Assembly: GCA_949358305.1 (NCBI GenBank)
Contig: OX442322.1
Span: 3,596,001 to 3,660,000, forward strand
From: Strigamia acuminata
Taxonomy: Eukaryota > Arthropoda > Chilopoda > Geophilomorpha > Linotaeniidae
Length of the DNA: 64,000 nt
Direction of reading: 5' to 3'
Made by a program: the position numbers and the translations under genes. The notes beneath the pieces are model-generated. The model did not search any database and had not been told where the DNA came from. It saw only the letters and a program-made list of their open reading frames with translations. Positions 20,524 through 31,368 of this stretch are shown piece by piece; position 1 is the stretch's first letter; each line of letters opens with the position of its first letter.

Positions 20524-22224
20524 TAAAATACTGATAAGTTTTTAACTTAATTTGAAATCCCAAACGGAATTTAGGGTTCAGTTATTTTATTTAAAAACAA
20601 CAGATAAACTTGGAATTAGACTTCGAATTCCTTCGGGGTTAAATCTTCGTTTAAGCCTGACGGCGTGTTGTATTGTAACTACGACGGAAAATCATCGTTG
20701 TCCAGACGGACAAAACAACGTCGAATTCGGATTGGATTCTCCAATTCCCGTGATAGGATTTTTAGGCCTTACCACATGGTAAAATAATTATTTTATACCA
20801 TCGTTCGAATTTTCTGCAGAAAATACATTTAGAAGTGAATACTCTCATCGTTCTTAGGATTTCAATCACAAGAACAAAATTGGATACTTTAGAAATAAAT
20901 AAATAAACTTCGTACGAAACTTACTTTAAATTCGAACTCGAATTCTTTTTAGGAAATTAAACTTTCTCGTTTTAAGCCTGTCCACGCGTTCGATCGTAAC
21001 GGCGACGATTAGACGTTCACGGAACGGGCAAAACAACGATAAGCTCGGATTGGAGTTCAAACATTCCGTGTTGAGATTTTTAGGCCTCGCCACGTGGTAA
21101 AATAATCATTTTACGGCGAATTCGAATTTTCAGCGGAAAATTACAAATAAAGATAAAAGAAAATACCTTCGCTTGTGATTTTAATCACGAGAGCAAAATA
21201 AACACATTCAGAGAGAAATAAATTTCGATTGAAACTTATTTCCACGGGAAACTTAATTATAAGTCTTCGGTAAGTCTGAGGAGAGCGCACTGAAACGTTT
21301 GGTTCTCGGTGGCTTCTCGGCAAAACACCCGTTGCTGGGCAACCGTAGTAGCAAAAGTCTTCGCTAAATTTGAATAGTATTCTATCCAAGGAATTTGGTT
21401 TTAAAGACTTAAAACCAAAAGGTGATTAACACATTTGAAAATTAAAATGTAAATCAGGTATGTAAAGCAATTTATCGAAATAAAATATCTTTTATTCCAT
21501 TGAATCAACTTTTCCGTCGTTTTATTTAATCAAATAAAATTAGGCCTTGAAATATAAAAACATTCTTTATTTGAAATCTCAAACAGAATTAAAACTTGGT
21601 TGTTTTAATCAAAACAACCGGCGAATACTGGAATTCATTTTTGAATTTCCTTCGAGAAATGTTCGAACTTTATGTATTAAGCCCAACCACATGGTTTCTC
21701 GGATCGACGACGGCGAAACGACGTTACACGGGCGGACGTAACAGCGACAAGTTCGGGCAAGATTTTCAAACTTTCGTGGTAGGTTTTTAGGCCTGACCAC
21801 GCGGTAAAATTATCATTTTACACGAATATTTAATTTTTCTTCAGAAAAACAAAATTAAAGTGAATACAATCGTTGTTCTTGTGATTTTAATCACAAAACA
21901 ACATTCAATACATTTAGTAAAGATATAAATTTCGTTCGAAACTTATTTTACAAGAAATTTTGTCGTAAGACTAAATTATCCAAACTCCACTTTTCACGAG
22001 CACGATTTCCAAATTCATTCGAATAAGAAATTGTAGTCTATCGTCGGTAGAACCGCTTGCGACGGTCCTAACAAAATTCCTATAAAAGTTTCACAAGGAA
22101 AACATAAAACAAAACACTGATTCTATCAGTAAAAAATTTCATTTGAAATTTTAACACCGTAAGCACATTTCCGAATTCTCATAAACACACACAACTCAAA
22201 ATTCACTTGAATTTTTGCAGCCTT
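18958..22224 (-). other. TR-GAG 5' leader, AT-rich with repeated modules
   Basis: 3.3 kb between primer site and gag with no credible gene except a small acidic frame at 19545-19282 (87 codons, FESSFSEDSKEYSEETEGEE), of uncertain reality. It contains a run of about 30 A at 20493-20522, a CATCCCCCGGTGG motif at 19768-19780, a CCACGTGG palindrome at 19797-19804, and the modules listed separately. Confidence 0.6.
20237..21850 (-). repeat. Diverged repeat modules in the TR-GAG leader
   Basis: Two alternating modules. Module 1 at about 20237-20460 and 21300-21490 shares GGCTTCTCGG, a GTTGCTRGGCAAC palindrome and an ATCAGGTATGT segment. Module 2 at about 20545-20850, 20935-21140 (shorter) and 21560-21860 shares TTTTTAGGCCT, then a CCACRYGGTAAAAT motif and a preceding GACGG..AAAACAACG-like stretch. 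Copies are clearly diverged from one another by eye. Edges are approximate. Confidence 0.65.
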
Positions 22225-22242
22225 ATCTCGGTAGAACCTCCA
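22225..22242 (-). promoter_or_regulatory. TR-GAG primer-binding site, tRNA-Gln
   Basis: On the minus strand TGGAGGTTCTACCGAGAT, two bases after the 5' LTR. It matches the complement of animal tRNA-Gln 3' end at 17 of 18 positions as I recall it. This fixes the orientation of the element. Confidence 0.8.
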
Positions 22243-22244
22243 CT

Positions 22245-23902
22245 TGTGACGATTCTACTTTTGGCTGATTTATTAGCCATTTTAAGAGATAAATCGGTCG
22301 GAACAAGACGTTGTTAAGACTAACAACAACCTAACCGAGATAAGCTACGAAATGTGCGCTAAATGAATAAAACAACGAAATGATACAAACTTACGGTTTT
22401 ACTTGCTTGTTTCTACGAATACAAATGGTTTGGGGTTCTGGATACGTGTAAGCGGCGGCTACACTGGTTGAGGATCCGGGCGATGCACGAAGGGTACGGC
22501 TGACTTTGCGGCATCGTCAAAAATAACGCTACGGAGACGTATTTGGTCCGCAGCTCGAATATCTAATAATACGAAGAGTCCTTCGTATGGAAAGGAATAT
22601 TCTGTAGAATATTCCAGGTCAAATAAATACAAAGTGATTAGTGGAATACAACAAATGAATTGTTGTATAAATATTAATGGGGCGGGGACAGTCACGACAG
22701 TCGACAGGACCGTCGCGGGAGTTGTTGAGGCTCCATCCGCCAGCATGCCTTACGACGACAAGATCTCGTGATCAGGCGCCGAGTATTTGTTTGTACGCTT
22801 TTAGTCGCTATCGGTGGTACCAACCACCAAGTAAACATTCCTATGGACTTGCCAATTACAGGATTACCAATACCTGGGTATTTTATTTAGCACAGTATTT
22901 GTAATATCGTTCACGAGATACCGACCCGGAGTGTACGATGGGGCGGGGACCGTCACGACGGTTGAGGGAACCATCGCGGGATGATTTGACTCCTCCATCC
23001 GCCAGCATGCCTTACGATGACGGGGTCATTAGACCGAGCACCGGGTAAAATATTAATCAGCCACTGCTGTTGGATTACCATTATCCAGGTAGTTATTTAA
23101 CGCAACATCTTCACGGATATTGCTCACGGGCTTCCAACCCGGCGTGTTACCTGTGCATTAGGCCTTTACCGACTTTTAACGTGCGGAAGGACCGATCGCA
23201 GAAAAACAGGAACCTGCGAGGGCTATTTACAACAGCCATCCTGCAGCGGACTGAGGCCAGTTAGCTGAGGGACCTACTTTCATTTAGCAAGGTCGTACTG
23301 TATACGACCGTTATATTAAGCCACCGTACGAAATCCTACTGCCCCTTAGAGCAGCTGGCTAACGTTACGGGACCATTTGGTAATCGGAGTTAGTCTTCCC
23401 GAAATGACGCTACAACGACAATATCCAGTCGGATGAGAGTCGAGGGGGCCTGATGTGTCGGTAAGAAAGAGAGAAATCAAACGATAACCAACAATACATA
23501 CAAACATACAGAAAACAAGCCAGGGGCCTGGTAGAAAACCAGAGCTTATATAGTTCCTGAGAACAATCAGATTGGCGACAGCCAATCAGGTGCCTGGATC
23601 GACGGATTCGTGGATCACTAGTCCGGACCTAATAGAGACCGGGGTTCGGACCTAATATGGAATTGGGTCCAGAAGGTCCGATTGGTCCCCTTCAACAAGT
23701 AAATATAAAATATAATATTGATTCGGCAGAATCAATATTTAAGTAAATAATACTTTATCATGTTTAATAAATAATTTATATTTATTCACGTCATTCCGAC
23801 AATTAATTATAATTCTCGCAATTCATTCGAAAATGCGCGCTTTTAGTCAAATAGCGCCATCTGGCGGCAAATCGGAAATTATACGGTTTTATAACCGTCA
23901 CA
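22245..23902 (-). repeat. TR-GAG 5' LTR
   Basis: 1658 bp, about 99% identical by eye to 1322-2980. The TATA-like box CTATATAAGC (minus strand) is at 23544-23553. It is followed at 23903-23906 by AGCG, the target duplication. Confidence 0.93.
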
Positions 23903-26658
23903 AGCGCTTGGCCACATTTATCTGCATGTGAGCGAAGCCAAACGCTCAGCATTGGACACATGTGACACACCCAAACAAGCTTGGGATAAATTGGCCGGTA
24001 TATATGCACCCAGTTCGAGAGCACGTCAAGCTGCTATGAGATGGGAGTTTTTGAGCTTACAGCTCAAACCTAACGAGGACATGCCAGACTTTATCGGTCG
24101 TGTGGACCAATTTGTTCAACAATTGAAGGACGTTAACGAGGATGTTTCTTCAGTTCACCACGCCTTTCAATATCTAAAAGGTTTACCGCCAGAATACGCA
24201 CAGGCCACATTTGCTGTTTATCATTGGCCAGATGCGGACTTCACACCAATGAAAGTCGCCGAACAATTATTATCCGAACAGATGCGACTAAAAGCAATGG
24301 GATTAAGTGGCACTACGCCATCAGCGCATACTTTGAAAGGGACAAAGGGACAATTTCGCCAACGTAATCAATCTCGTGGTCAACGTGATTTGTCAACGAT
24401 CAAATGTTTTAACTGTGACCAGATGGGCCACTATGCAAACAGATGCCCCCAACCGCGACGTGAACCAACGGCCACATTTCAACGCTCATCACGGAGCCAG
24501 AGCCGCAGGCGAAACAAGAACGCCGCAGTAAAGGTCGAAGATAATCGTCCTCGTGGGAGCTCGCGTCCGAAGCGAGAGGGGACCTTCTTCTGCAGTGCAC
24601 CCCAGATTGTAGAGCGCCCGATAGTACATTTTATGCAATCCAACGAGTGGATCGTGGATTGCGGCGCCACAGACCACGTTACTCACGTGCGTGCCTGGTT
24701 CACTGACTTCACCAACATTGTACCGTTTGACATAGCACTAGGCCAGGGGAAATCAACGGTCACAGGAAGGGGAACTGTCCAATTGCTCACATCGGTCGAC
24801 GATGCAGACTGCACAATAAATTTGAAGAATGTTCTTTTTGCGCCGAATTTTGAAGCCAATTTAATTTCGGTGTCAAAAATTGACAAGACCAATCACCATG
24901 TGCACTTTTTCAATGGACAAGTGAATGTTTATCATTCCGATTTTCGCTCACCTATCATTCGTGCAAGAGAACGTGGCGGATTGTATTATTTAGACGGTTT
25001 GTGTACAACACATATTCCAACTACTGTTCCGGTGGTTACACAACCTCCAAATACACCCGTGCAGACATTGATCACGACAGAAGTGGATTTTGACAACGTG
25101 CCAAAAACAAAGAAAGGAAAATCAAAGCAACGGGAAATTACAGACTTTCGTATAACCGTGCCTACTATTGAACCTGTGAAGCAAATTCTAGTCCAGCAGA
25201 TCCCGAGTCAATCTCCTGTCAATCCTGCACAATTGCCTATCCCTGTACCTGTCCAAGCCAATCCAACTTCCCAGTCATATGCCGACATGTTGCAATCATT
25301 ACCTCCTTCCTCTCCTCCCAGCAAGCCTTTTCAGTCAAAACAGAAGGTGATTGCTAATCCAACCACGGTTAAGGATGCTACTGGGTTGTGGCACAGCCGA
25401 CTAGGCCATCTTCACACCAAAGCGATGAGATTGTTAGCGGGAAATGAGCAAGTTTACGGCATGGAACCGGCGGAGGTACGCCAGGAGTTGTCATGCAACG
25501 ATTGCCGGATTGCAAAGTCCACAAGAGCTTCCCATAAGCCGGATCCTCATCCCTCCTCATCACAGCCTTTGGATCTCTTACATATGGATTTGTGGGGTCC
25601 AGCTCCTGTCACTTCATTAGGAGGTTCAGATTATGTTTTCACCATAATAGACGATGCAACACGCTATACTTGGATTATTCCTTTGGCACAGAAATCACAA
25701 ACATTTGAAGCTTTCAAAGACTTTGTTGCCAGAGTGGAGCGAATTCAGAACACGCGCATCAAGGCAATCAGATCTGACAGGGGCGGAGAGTTCATGTCCA
25801 ACGAATTCTTAAATTATCTCAAGGAAAAGGGCATTCAGGGACAACAAACAAACCCCGCATCGCCACAAATGAATGGGACGGCGGAAAGAATTAACCGGAC
25901 AATGGCCGACAATGTCCGCGCGATTATTTCTGAGACAAAACTTCCAGGTGCTCTTTGGGCTGAGCTTGCAGTGACATTTGCATACATCAAAAATCGCAGT
26001 CCCCACTCGCGGCTAAAGAACCAAATTCCATATATTCTTTGGCGAAAAAGAGCCTTATCTCTACGTCACCTGCGCAAAGTAGGATCCAAGTGCTGGGTGC
26101 ACTACACGGCGCCAGGCCGAAAGAAACTTGAACCCCGTGCTTGGGAAGGGTACCTGGTGGGCTACGCCACAGGCACACGTGGTTACAGAGTTTGGAACCC
26201 AGCAGAAGATCGTGTCTACGAATCTGTCCATGTCAAAATCGACGAGTATCAATCCTACCGGAAGTCATTGCGCGGGTCATCACAACGAAATGATGAAACT
26301 TTCTTTGAAAATGACAATGGTCGACAATCAGTTTCTTTTGATGACAATGTCCGTTATCATCGTTGGCCAAGAGGATCTGACTCTGATCGCTCTGACAACA
26401 GCGATAACGATGATGACAATGATAATGGCAACCAGACATCAACATCTGCGTCAATGCATACACCTCTTATCTACTTGCCGCCTCCGACGACACCGGAGCA
26501 GCTATTGTTAGATGCATGTGCATTGGAACTACCGAGTTCAGCAAGTTTGAGACAATCCCAATCGTATCCTGTTCTATGGATTCCACCAGAAGAGGACGAT
26601 ACAGACGCTGATATAGAGAAAATAGATGAACTCTCACTCTACCCGGGAACATCTGAGT
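23903..26658 (+). CDS. Copia-A gag-pol, part 2 of 3 (Gag, protease, integrase)
   Basis: Resumes at codon CTT 23907 and runs in phase to 26658. Domains: rest of the UBN2-like Gag (SSRARQAAMRWEFLSLQL), zinc knuckle CFNCDQMGHYANRC near 24400-24450, protease WIVDCGATDH near 24645-24680, integrase zinc finger HSRLGHLHTK with CNDC near 25390-25510, and integrase D,D,E (LLHMDLWGP; DRGGEF; PQMNGTAERINRT) near 25580-25900. An acidic Asp/Asn-rich linker follows. The protease has Cys where the family normally has Ser or Thr. An apparent extension to 26690 is Gypsy-B LTR. Confidence 0.93.
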
Positions 26659-27479
26659 TGTCGCGTCCTACTTGGTATAGGTTTAAATAGCGCTAACGTG
26701 TAATACTTTACCTGTGATCAATTATGCAAATACCCAAATGAATACCAAATGTATGTAAATAAACAGGTAATTTATTCACCAGGCTTTATGCCTTTAAAAT
26801 ACACTCAGTAATAATTCTAGAGTCGACGTGGTCAGCGTCGAACAAAGGATTTCTCAAGATGGCGTCGTCGATTCCGCGTGGTCGGCGGAACAAAGGCGGC
26901 GTCTCGAGTTGTCGTTAATTCGTCACGGATTCGTCTTCACGGACGCGGTGGAATGCTCTTTCGAGTCTTCTATCCGTGCCTGTTGTCTAGGGTTTGGTTT
27001 AGCGTCGCAGAGGCCTCGTCTAGGAACTTTGGGGTTCCCTACAAAGCACTCGGACACTTACTTCGGCGAATAATCGTCTGGGCGATTATTCTGGGTGATT
27101 TCACAAGGGCTATTCTCGTGCTTTCGCAGGAATAGCTCGTAAGTGACTTCGTGAGAGTTACAGTTTGCACTTTACTCAGCGATCCTCGATCAATCCTAAC
27201 TTGTAGTTGAAGTTGGCCTGACGGTGAGGTAGTTGCTGTGTTCTTGGTGTCGTTTGTGTAAGTTCTGGTTTTAGGCGGGAAACACAGCCTTTTATGCAGT
27301 GGGGTGAAGGGCCGGCGATCAACCAATGGGGGCTGACCACCAGCCGCTTCCTCCCCCTCGGGGCACACACCTGCCATGGGGAGGTGGAGCCAACTCGGGG
27401 GGGAACGACTCTTCATTCATAGTGACTCAGAGGACAAGTATCCGCCCTGGGGGGACACTTATCCAACTGGGTCACCACA
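26659..27479 (-). repeat. Gypsy-B 3' LTR
   Basis: 821 bp, beginning TGTCGCG and ending GGGTCACCACA in plus orientation, the same ends as the Gypsy-A LTR with otherwise different interior. It contains TCAAGATGGCGTC at 26854-26866. It differs from 45856-46676 at one noticed base (near 26990). Confidence 0.95.
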
Positions 27480-27494
27480 CGTCCCTCCTCCAGC
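27480..27494 (-). promoter_or_regulatory. Gypsy-B polypurine tract
   Basis: On the minus strand GCTGGAGGAGGGACG directly abuts the LTR, matching the Gypsy-A tract in position and in its GGGACG end. Confidence 0.75.
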
Positions 27495-27524
27495 TTCGAT
27501 CTCGGATCGGAGCGATCTCAAATT

Positions 27525-30311
27525 TTATCGCTCCCCTCTGCGAAGCGCCGGCAGTACACCTCTGCATGGGCGGAGGATAACTGGTGGCACTGCCGGTGGC
27601 GGCGGTGGTAAATCCGGGGGTAGAGAGGTTGTCAGATCCGCAGGATTTTGTCGCTCGTTGATGAAGTACTGCGGGTGACCGCCGACTGGCTCGCCAATCA
27701 ACCCCGTACGCTCATGGATCCAAATCCGGGTAGATGCAGGGAATCGGTCTGGAACGAGCCGAATCCTTCGCGACTCGGCGCTCGATCCGGGTTTTCTGTG
27801 GGCCCGTAGGATACGGCGATGGAAGACGGCGTCCATGGTGGATCGGGCCTCTCTGTTCAGCCATTTGAGGATCGACTCGCCGTGATCATCGGAGTCAATG
27901 ATGCGTTGTCGCGTGAACTCCGACATCTGGAGGAATGGGTATTCCACTCCCAACCTCAAGTAAAGCTGCGCTGCTGGGGGCGGCGGAAGCGATGGTGGAA
28001 GCGGAATCTCCATTGGGCTCTCCAACGGTGGCGTAGCCGGCTCTGCAGAGAGAGCGGCCAGCCCTGCCGCTGGTGGTGAAGGAGAGGGCAGCGGAGGAGT
28101 TCGGGGTCCTCGCTTGGAACGCTTCGGAATCAATATGGGTCGATTCGCGTGCCGCTTCTCCTTCGGGAATACCGGCTTTGGGGTCGGTATGTATGGTTGG
28201 ACCGCCGCCTCTGGGGGGGCGGTCTCGATGGCCTGTGGGAGGCTCGCCGCTGTTCCTGGTACCTCCGGAGCCTCCCGAATTGTTCGCAACAAGGAAGGGT
28301 GGACTCCGGGGTTCCGGTAGCGGAATGCTAATGAACGCATCTTTGAAAACTGTAGACCTGGGTTTTCCGTATTTCTGGCCAGGTCGAAGCGCAGCGAGGC
28401 GGGCTCAGGAGTCCATCCGGCCCATACCTGGTACAACGCCCGAGGAAGGTGAACTCCCTCACGGTCGACGATTGTCCAGGCCGCCATAGCTTGCCGACTG
28501 TCCAAGAAGACGCCCAGGGATAGCAGCTGGGCCAGTACGTTCGTCACAGCCAAATTCAAACTGCTCCGATGGCAGGGGTGAGCGCGGTCCGGATTGTCAC
28601 TGAATTGTTGTGACAGCGTCCGCATCTGTTCGATCGCCCAATTGATGTGGTGGGTTTGGGCGGCGTCGGCCTGTCGTATGGCCAACTCGGCAATCGCGGG
28701 GTTCTCGTATTCGGCCAGATATTCTTGTAGCTCGCTGAGTGGGGGATAGGCCGCTTCACGCCGGCATCGGGCGTCCATCTCTCGCTGTGCGTACCACTCG
28801 GCGTTGCGATAAGGTCGATACACTCGTGGCGTTGGGGGTGACGGTGGACGGCCCAACCCGGGCAAGTCGTCGTATCTGACCCGTTTGGGAGTTGGATCTC
28901 CCACCGGAATCATCCGGGGAGGAGTCCACGCAGTTACGGCTGGACTCGTACCCTCGAGGAGTGGTGGCCATCGCGATTGCACCTGTGGGGGCACAAGCGC
29001 GGTTGGCACAGCCGGTGTTGAGCCCGACGGCCGGTTGGCCGCGTATCCTCGGAAGGCGTTCTTCAATGCTACGGCCAGATCCTGCTTCGTAACCGGTCCA
29101 TCTTTATCCGATCCATCCGGGGACATTTGTTCCTCCGTCAACTCGCCCAAATCGGTCTCCGCTTGGAGCCTGGATGGTCCAGCCGTGGGTCCGAGACTCT
29201 GGGGTTCGGACCTTTTTGCGGCGGCCATCTCTCGCTCCTTCTCTAATCCCTTAGCTATCAGGGATTGTGCACGCATCTTCTGACGTACTTTTCGCTTCCG
29301 ATTCCTCCTGGTGCTGGCTGCGACGGATCTTCGTTGGATCGTCCTCTGGGGGACGTCCGTCGGGGAATCCGGTCTCTGGTGTGATGAGACGGTTCGTCGC
29401 GACGAGGATTGATCTGACGACTGTGTGGTAATCGCCATAAACAACGAGGATCTTTTCTTTCCTCGGTCTTGATGTGTCCCGGCCCTCGCAGCCCAGTGGG
29501 CGGAAGTTTCGACTGTTCGCTCAGCCCGCGCGTCGTCTGGCGAGGCAGGCTCGAGCGTTACTACTCGGCGACACTCCGAGCGCACGACAACTCGAGTTCG
29601 GGAACTGGAGCTGCTCGAGCGGCTGCGGTAGTCGCGACTCGTTGACGGGCCGGCCTCTATTGGGGAGACGGCCTGTCTTCTTCGTGCGGGTCCGCGTGGG
29701 GCGGACTCCGCCGGACGCTTCGATCTTCTGTGATGGCGGCGACTTCCCAGGATACCAGCGTGGTATAACTGCCACATCTCAGACTGCGTGGCCGTAAAAT
29801 TCGCCGGCGGTATCCATCTGGGTGTCAAATGGTCTTCTTCGATGTCGCGAAGCCATCTACGGATTTCTTCGGGGGAGAAACCGTTTCTCTCGAGAACTCG
29901 GGTTACTCCGTGAGTCTCGGTGCGTTTTAAGCGTTTGATCTCGTCGTCCACTATTCTCTGGCGGGCTGCCAAGGTCGGGGCCTCGCGCCACCTGTGGGAG
30001 GTGTGCAGCTCGGCCACCGTGCCTGGGTAAGCCTCTTCCAGGTACCCGGAGTAAACGGGGCTCGGCGGATCCGCATCGGGTGGGATCCGCGGCCCCACTC
30101 GCTCCCTCATCTCCTTCGTCATGCACTCGACCAGCGTTTTCGATCGCTCGAATTTTTCCTCGAGGGTCCTGGAATACATCAATCGGATTTTCCAGGCGCT
30201 GGTCTCTGCAGGATAGGCCTGCCGCAGGTAAATCGGCAGGGCTCCGCGAAAGATGTTGTTGGCGGTTGACACCGTCGAAGGCAGGGCGTCCCACGATTCT
30301 AGCGGGTCGAC
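27525..30311 (-). CDS. Gypsy-B ORF3, exon 2 (unrecognised protein)
   Basis: 928 codons plus stop after a splice acceptor (CTAAAATTATTCAG) at 30312-30313. The frame has no ATG before the start of the region conserved with Gypsy-A: the codon at 30272 that could pass for a start is GTG. The start must therefore come from elsewhere, presumably exon 1. Conserved blocks are TQSEMWQLYHAGILG near 29750-29795, RQAMAAWTIVDREGVHLPRA near 28440-28500, and a C-terminal part with RILRAHRKPGSSAE and GGHPQYFINERQNP. Proline-rich linkers separate the blocks. No membrane segment or known enzyme motif was seen. Confidence 0.82.
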   Translation of the reverse strand, partial: VDPLESWDALPSTVSTANNIFRGALPIYLRQAYPAETSAWKIRLMYSRTLEEKFERSKTLVECMTKEMRERVGPRIPPDADPPSPVYSGYLEEAYPGTVAELHTSHRWREAPTLAARQRIVDDEIKRLKRTETHGVTRVLERNGFSPEEIRRWLRDIEEDHLTPRWIPPANFTATQSEMWQLYHAGILGSRRHHRRSKRPAESAPRGPARRRQAVSPIEAGPSTSRDYRSRSSSSSSRTRVVVRSECRRVVTLEPASPDDARAERTVETSAHWAARAGTHQDRGKKRSSLFMAITTQSSDQSSSRRTVSSHQRPDSPTDVPQRTIQRRSVAASTRRNRKRKVRQKMRAQSLIAKGLEKEREMAAAKRSEPQSLGPTAGPSRLQAETDLGELTEEQMSPDGSDKDGPVTKQDLAVALKNAFRGYAANRPSGSTPAVPTALVPPQVQSRWPPLLEGTSPAVTAWTPPRMIPVGDPTPKRVRYDDLPGLGRPPSPPTPRVYRPYRNAEWYAQREMDARCRREAAYPPLSELQEYLAEYENPAIAELAIRQADAAQTHHINWAIEQMRTLSQQFSDNPDRAHPCHRSSLNLAVTNVLAQLLSLGVFLDSRQAMAAWTIVDREGVHLPRALYQVWAGWTPEPASLRFDLARNTENPGLQFSKMRSLAFRYRNPGVHPSLLRTIREAPEVPGTAASLPQAIETAPPEAAVQPYIPTPKPVFPKEKRHANRPILIPKRSKRGPRTPPLPSPSPPAAGLAALSAEPATPPLESPMEIPLPPSLPPPPAAQLYLRLGVEYPFLQMSEFTRQRIIDSDDHGESILKWLNREARSTMDAVFHRRILRAHRKPGSSAESRRIRLVPDRFPASTRIWIHERTGLIGEPVGGHPQYFINERQNPADLTTSLPPDLPPPPPAVPPVILRPCRGVLPALRRGER

Positions 30312-30871
30312 CTGAATAATTTTAGATCACAAGATTAATATAATAAATCCCAGTTTAACGATGGGGATCAGAAATATGCTCAAGATCGACGGTGGCAGCA
30401 ACTCCTTTCTTTTGTTGCGGCCGTCGGTCTTATTTTCTTGTTTCGCAGTTCTGCGATGATCTCCGCCGTCGTAGCGCTGATCCAACACTACCTTTGAACT
30501 CAGGTGATCCGCTTTTTAGGAAGGGGTCGCAGGCAAAACCGATCGTTAAATTCTTAATTTTACGTTAAACTTTTTATTTTAACTCTAATCGTATTTTAAT
30601 TTATTACGATGTTTAATTTTAAAAGCAAGAAAACCTTTGGTTTTGGTTTTGGTTTGCCACGACGCCATTCCGCGAACACTTCCTTTGTTCTAGTTTTTTG
30701 GCGGCCTTGACTCCGAGGTGAATCTGGGTCCACTCCCGGGTTTTTAGCCAGCCTTAAATCAATAATAAAACAGAAAGAAATATATCAGTCACAAGTCACG
30801 CTCCAATCTGGGTTGGATGCAACAGATTCAAAGAATTATGTGATTTCTCTGGGGAAATCACACTAATTTAC
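30312..30871 (-). other. Gypsy-B ORF3 intron (predicted)
   Basis: 560 nt on the minus strand between donor GCAG|GTAAAT (30872/30871) and acceptor ATTATTCAG (30312). It is phase 0, as in Gypsy-A. It is T-rich near the acceptor and AT-rich overall, unlike the GC-rich exons. Confidence 0.75.
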
Positions 30872-30988
30872 CTGCAACGGCGGTTGTTCGTCCCAATTCT
30901 CATCGTCTTCTGCATTTACGATTAGGCCGTCGCTCTCGTCTCTCGACGATGCGCTCGGCTCTAATCGTGGGTTGCGTCGATCGGCCAT
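30872..30988 (-). CDS. Gypsy-B ORF3, exon 1 (short acidic start exon)
   Basis: 39 codons from ATG 30988, acidic, ending DENWDEQPPLQ at the donor. Unspliced, the frame stops two codons later. It shares the DENWD core, the final Q and phase 0 with the 31-codon exon of Gypsy-A, although the rest has diverged. This pattern suggests selection on the exon. Confidence 0.75.
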
Positions 30989-31368
30989 TTCAATTTAGGA
31001 AAATGAAGTTTTGTTTGAGAGGTCTTTGTCTTTCTCTTTGGGGGAGAAGCAAAAACACGTCTCGTCGTGTTAAAAACAGTCGGAAACTGGGCCTATCGAC
31101 GCTGAGAACTGTGGGTCTCGAACGCGTCTCGTATTTTGCGAGATCCGCCGTGCTGGCAATGACGCTACGGGGTCGACCGCGTGGTTTCGTTGTCACGCGG
31201 TCGCCCGCTACGTCATAACTTCTCGTCTGTTAGTGGTGACTGCGACAATTCGTTGCGAAGTTTGGACTTAGCCAAATTTTCGCGTCTCAACATGTGCAGC
31301 AGCTCTCGTAAGTAAATCTTTTTATTTTACAAGGCTTCCGCTCCATGTTATCACATTTTCTTTTATTT
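30989..31368 (-). other. Gypsy-B region between pol and ORF3 exon 1
   Basis: About 380 bases with no convincing gene, the counterpart of 9576-10057 in Gypsy-A. Confidence 0.4.

Larger units (their letters stand above)
1322..23902 (-). mobile_element. TR-GAG: gag-only LTR retrotransposon, split by Gypsy-A
   Basis: Bounded by two 1.66-kb direct repeats that start TGTGACG and end CGTCACA, with the 4-bp duplication AGCG outside both. The primer site (22225-22242) and polypurine tract (2981-2994) show minus-strand orientation. Without Gypsy-A (4783-18286 plus one duplication) it is about 9.07 kb. The only substantial gene is a 530-codon Gag-like ORF in two pieces, 18957-18287 and 4778-3857. I saw no protease, reverse transcriptase, RNase H or integrase motif in its 5.75 kb of internal sequence. 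The organisation resembles the TR-GAG class of non-autonomous elements described in plants. Confidence 0.88.
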
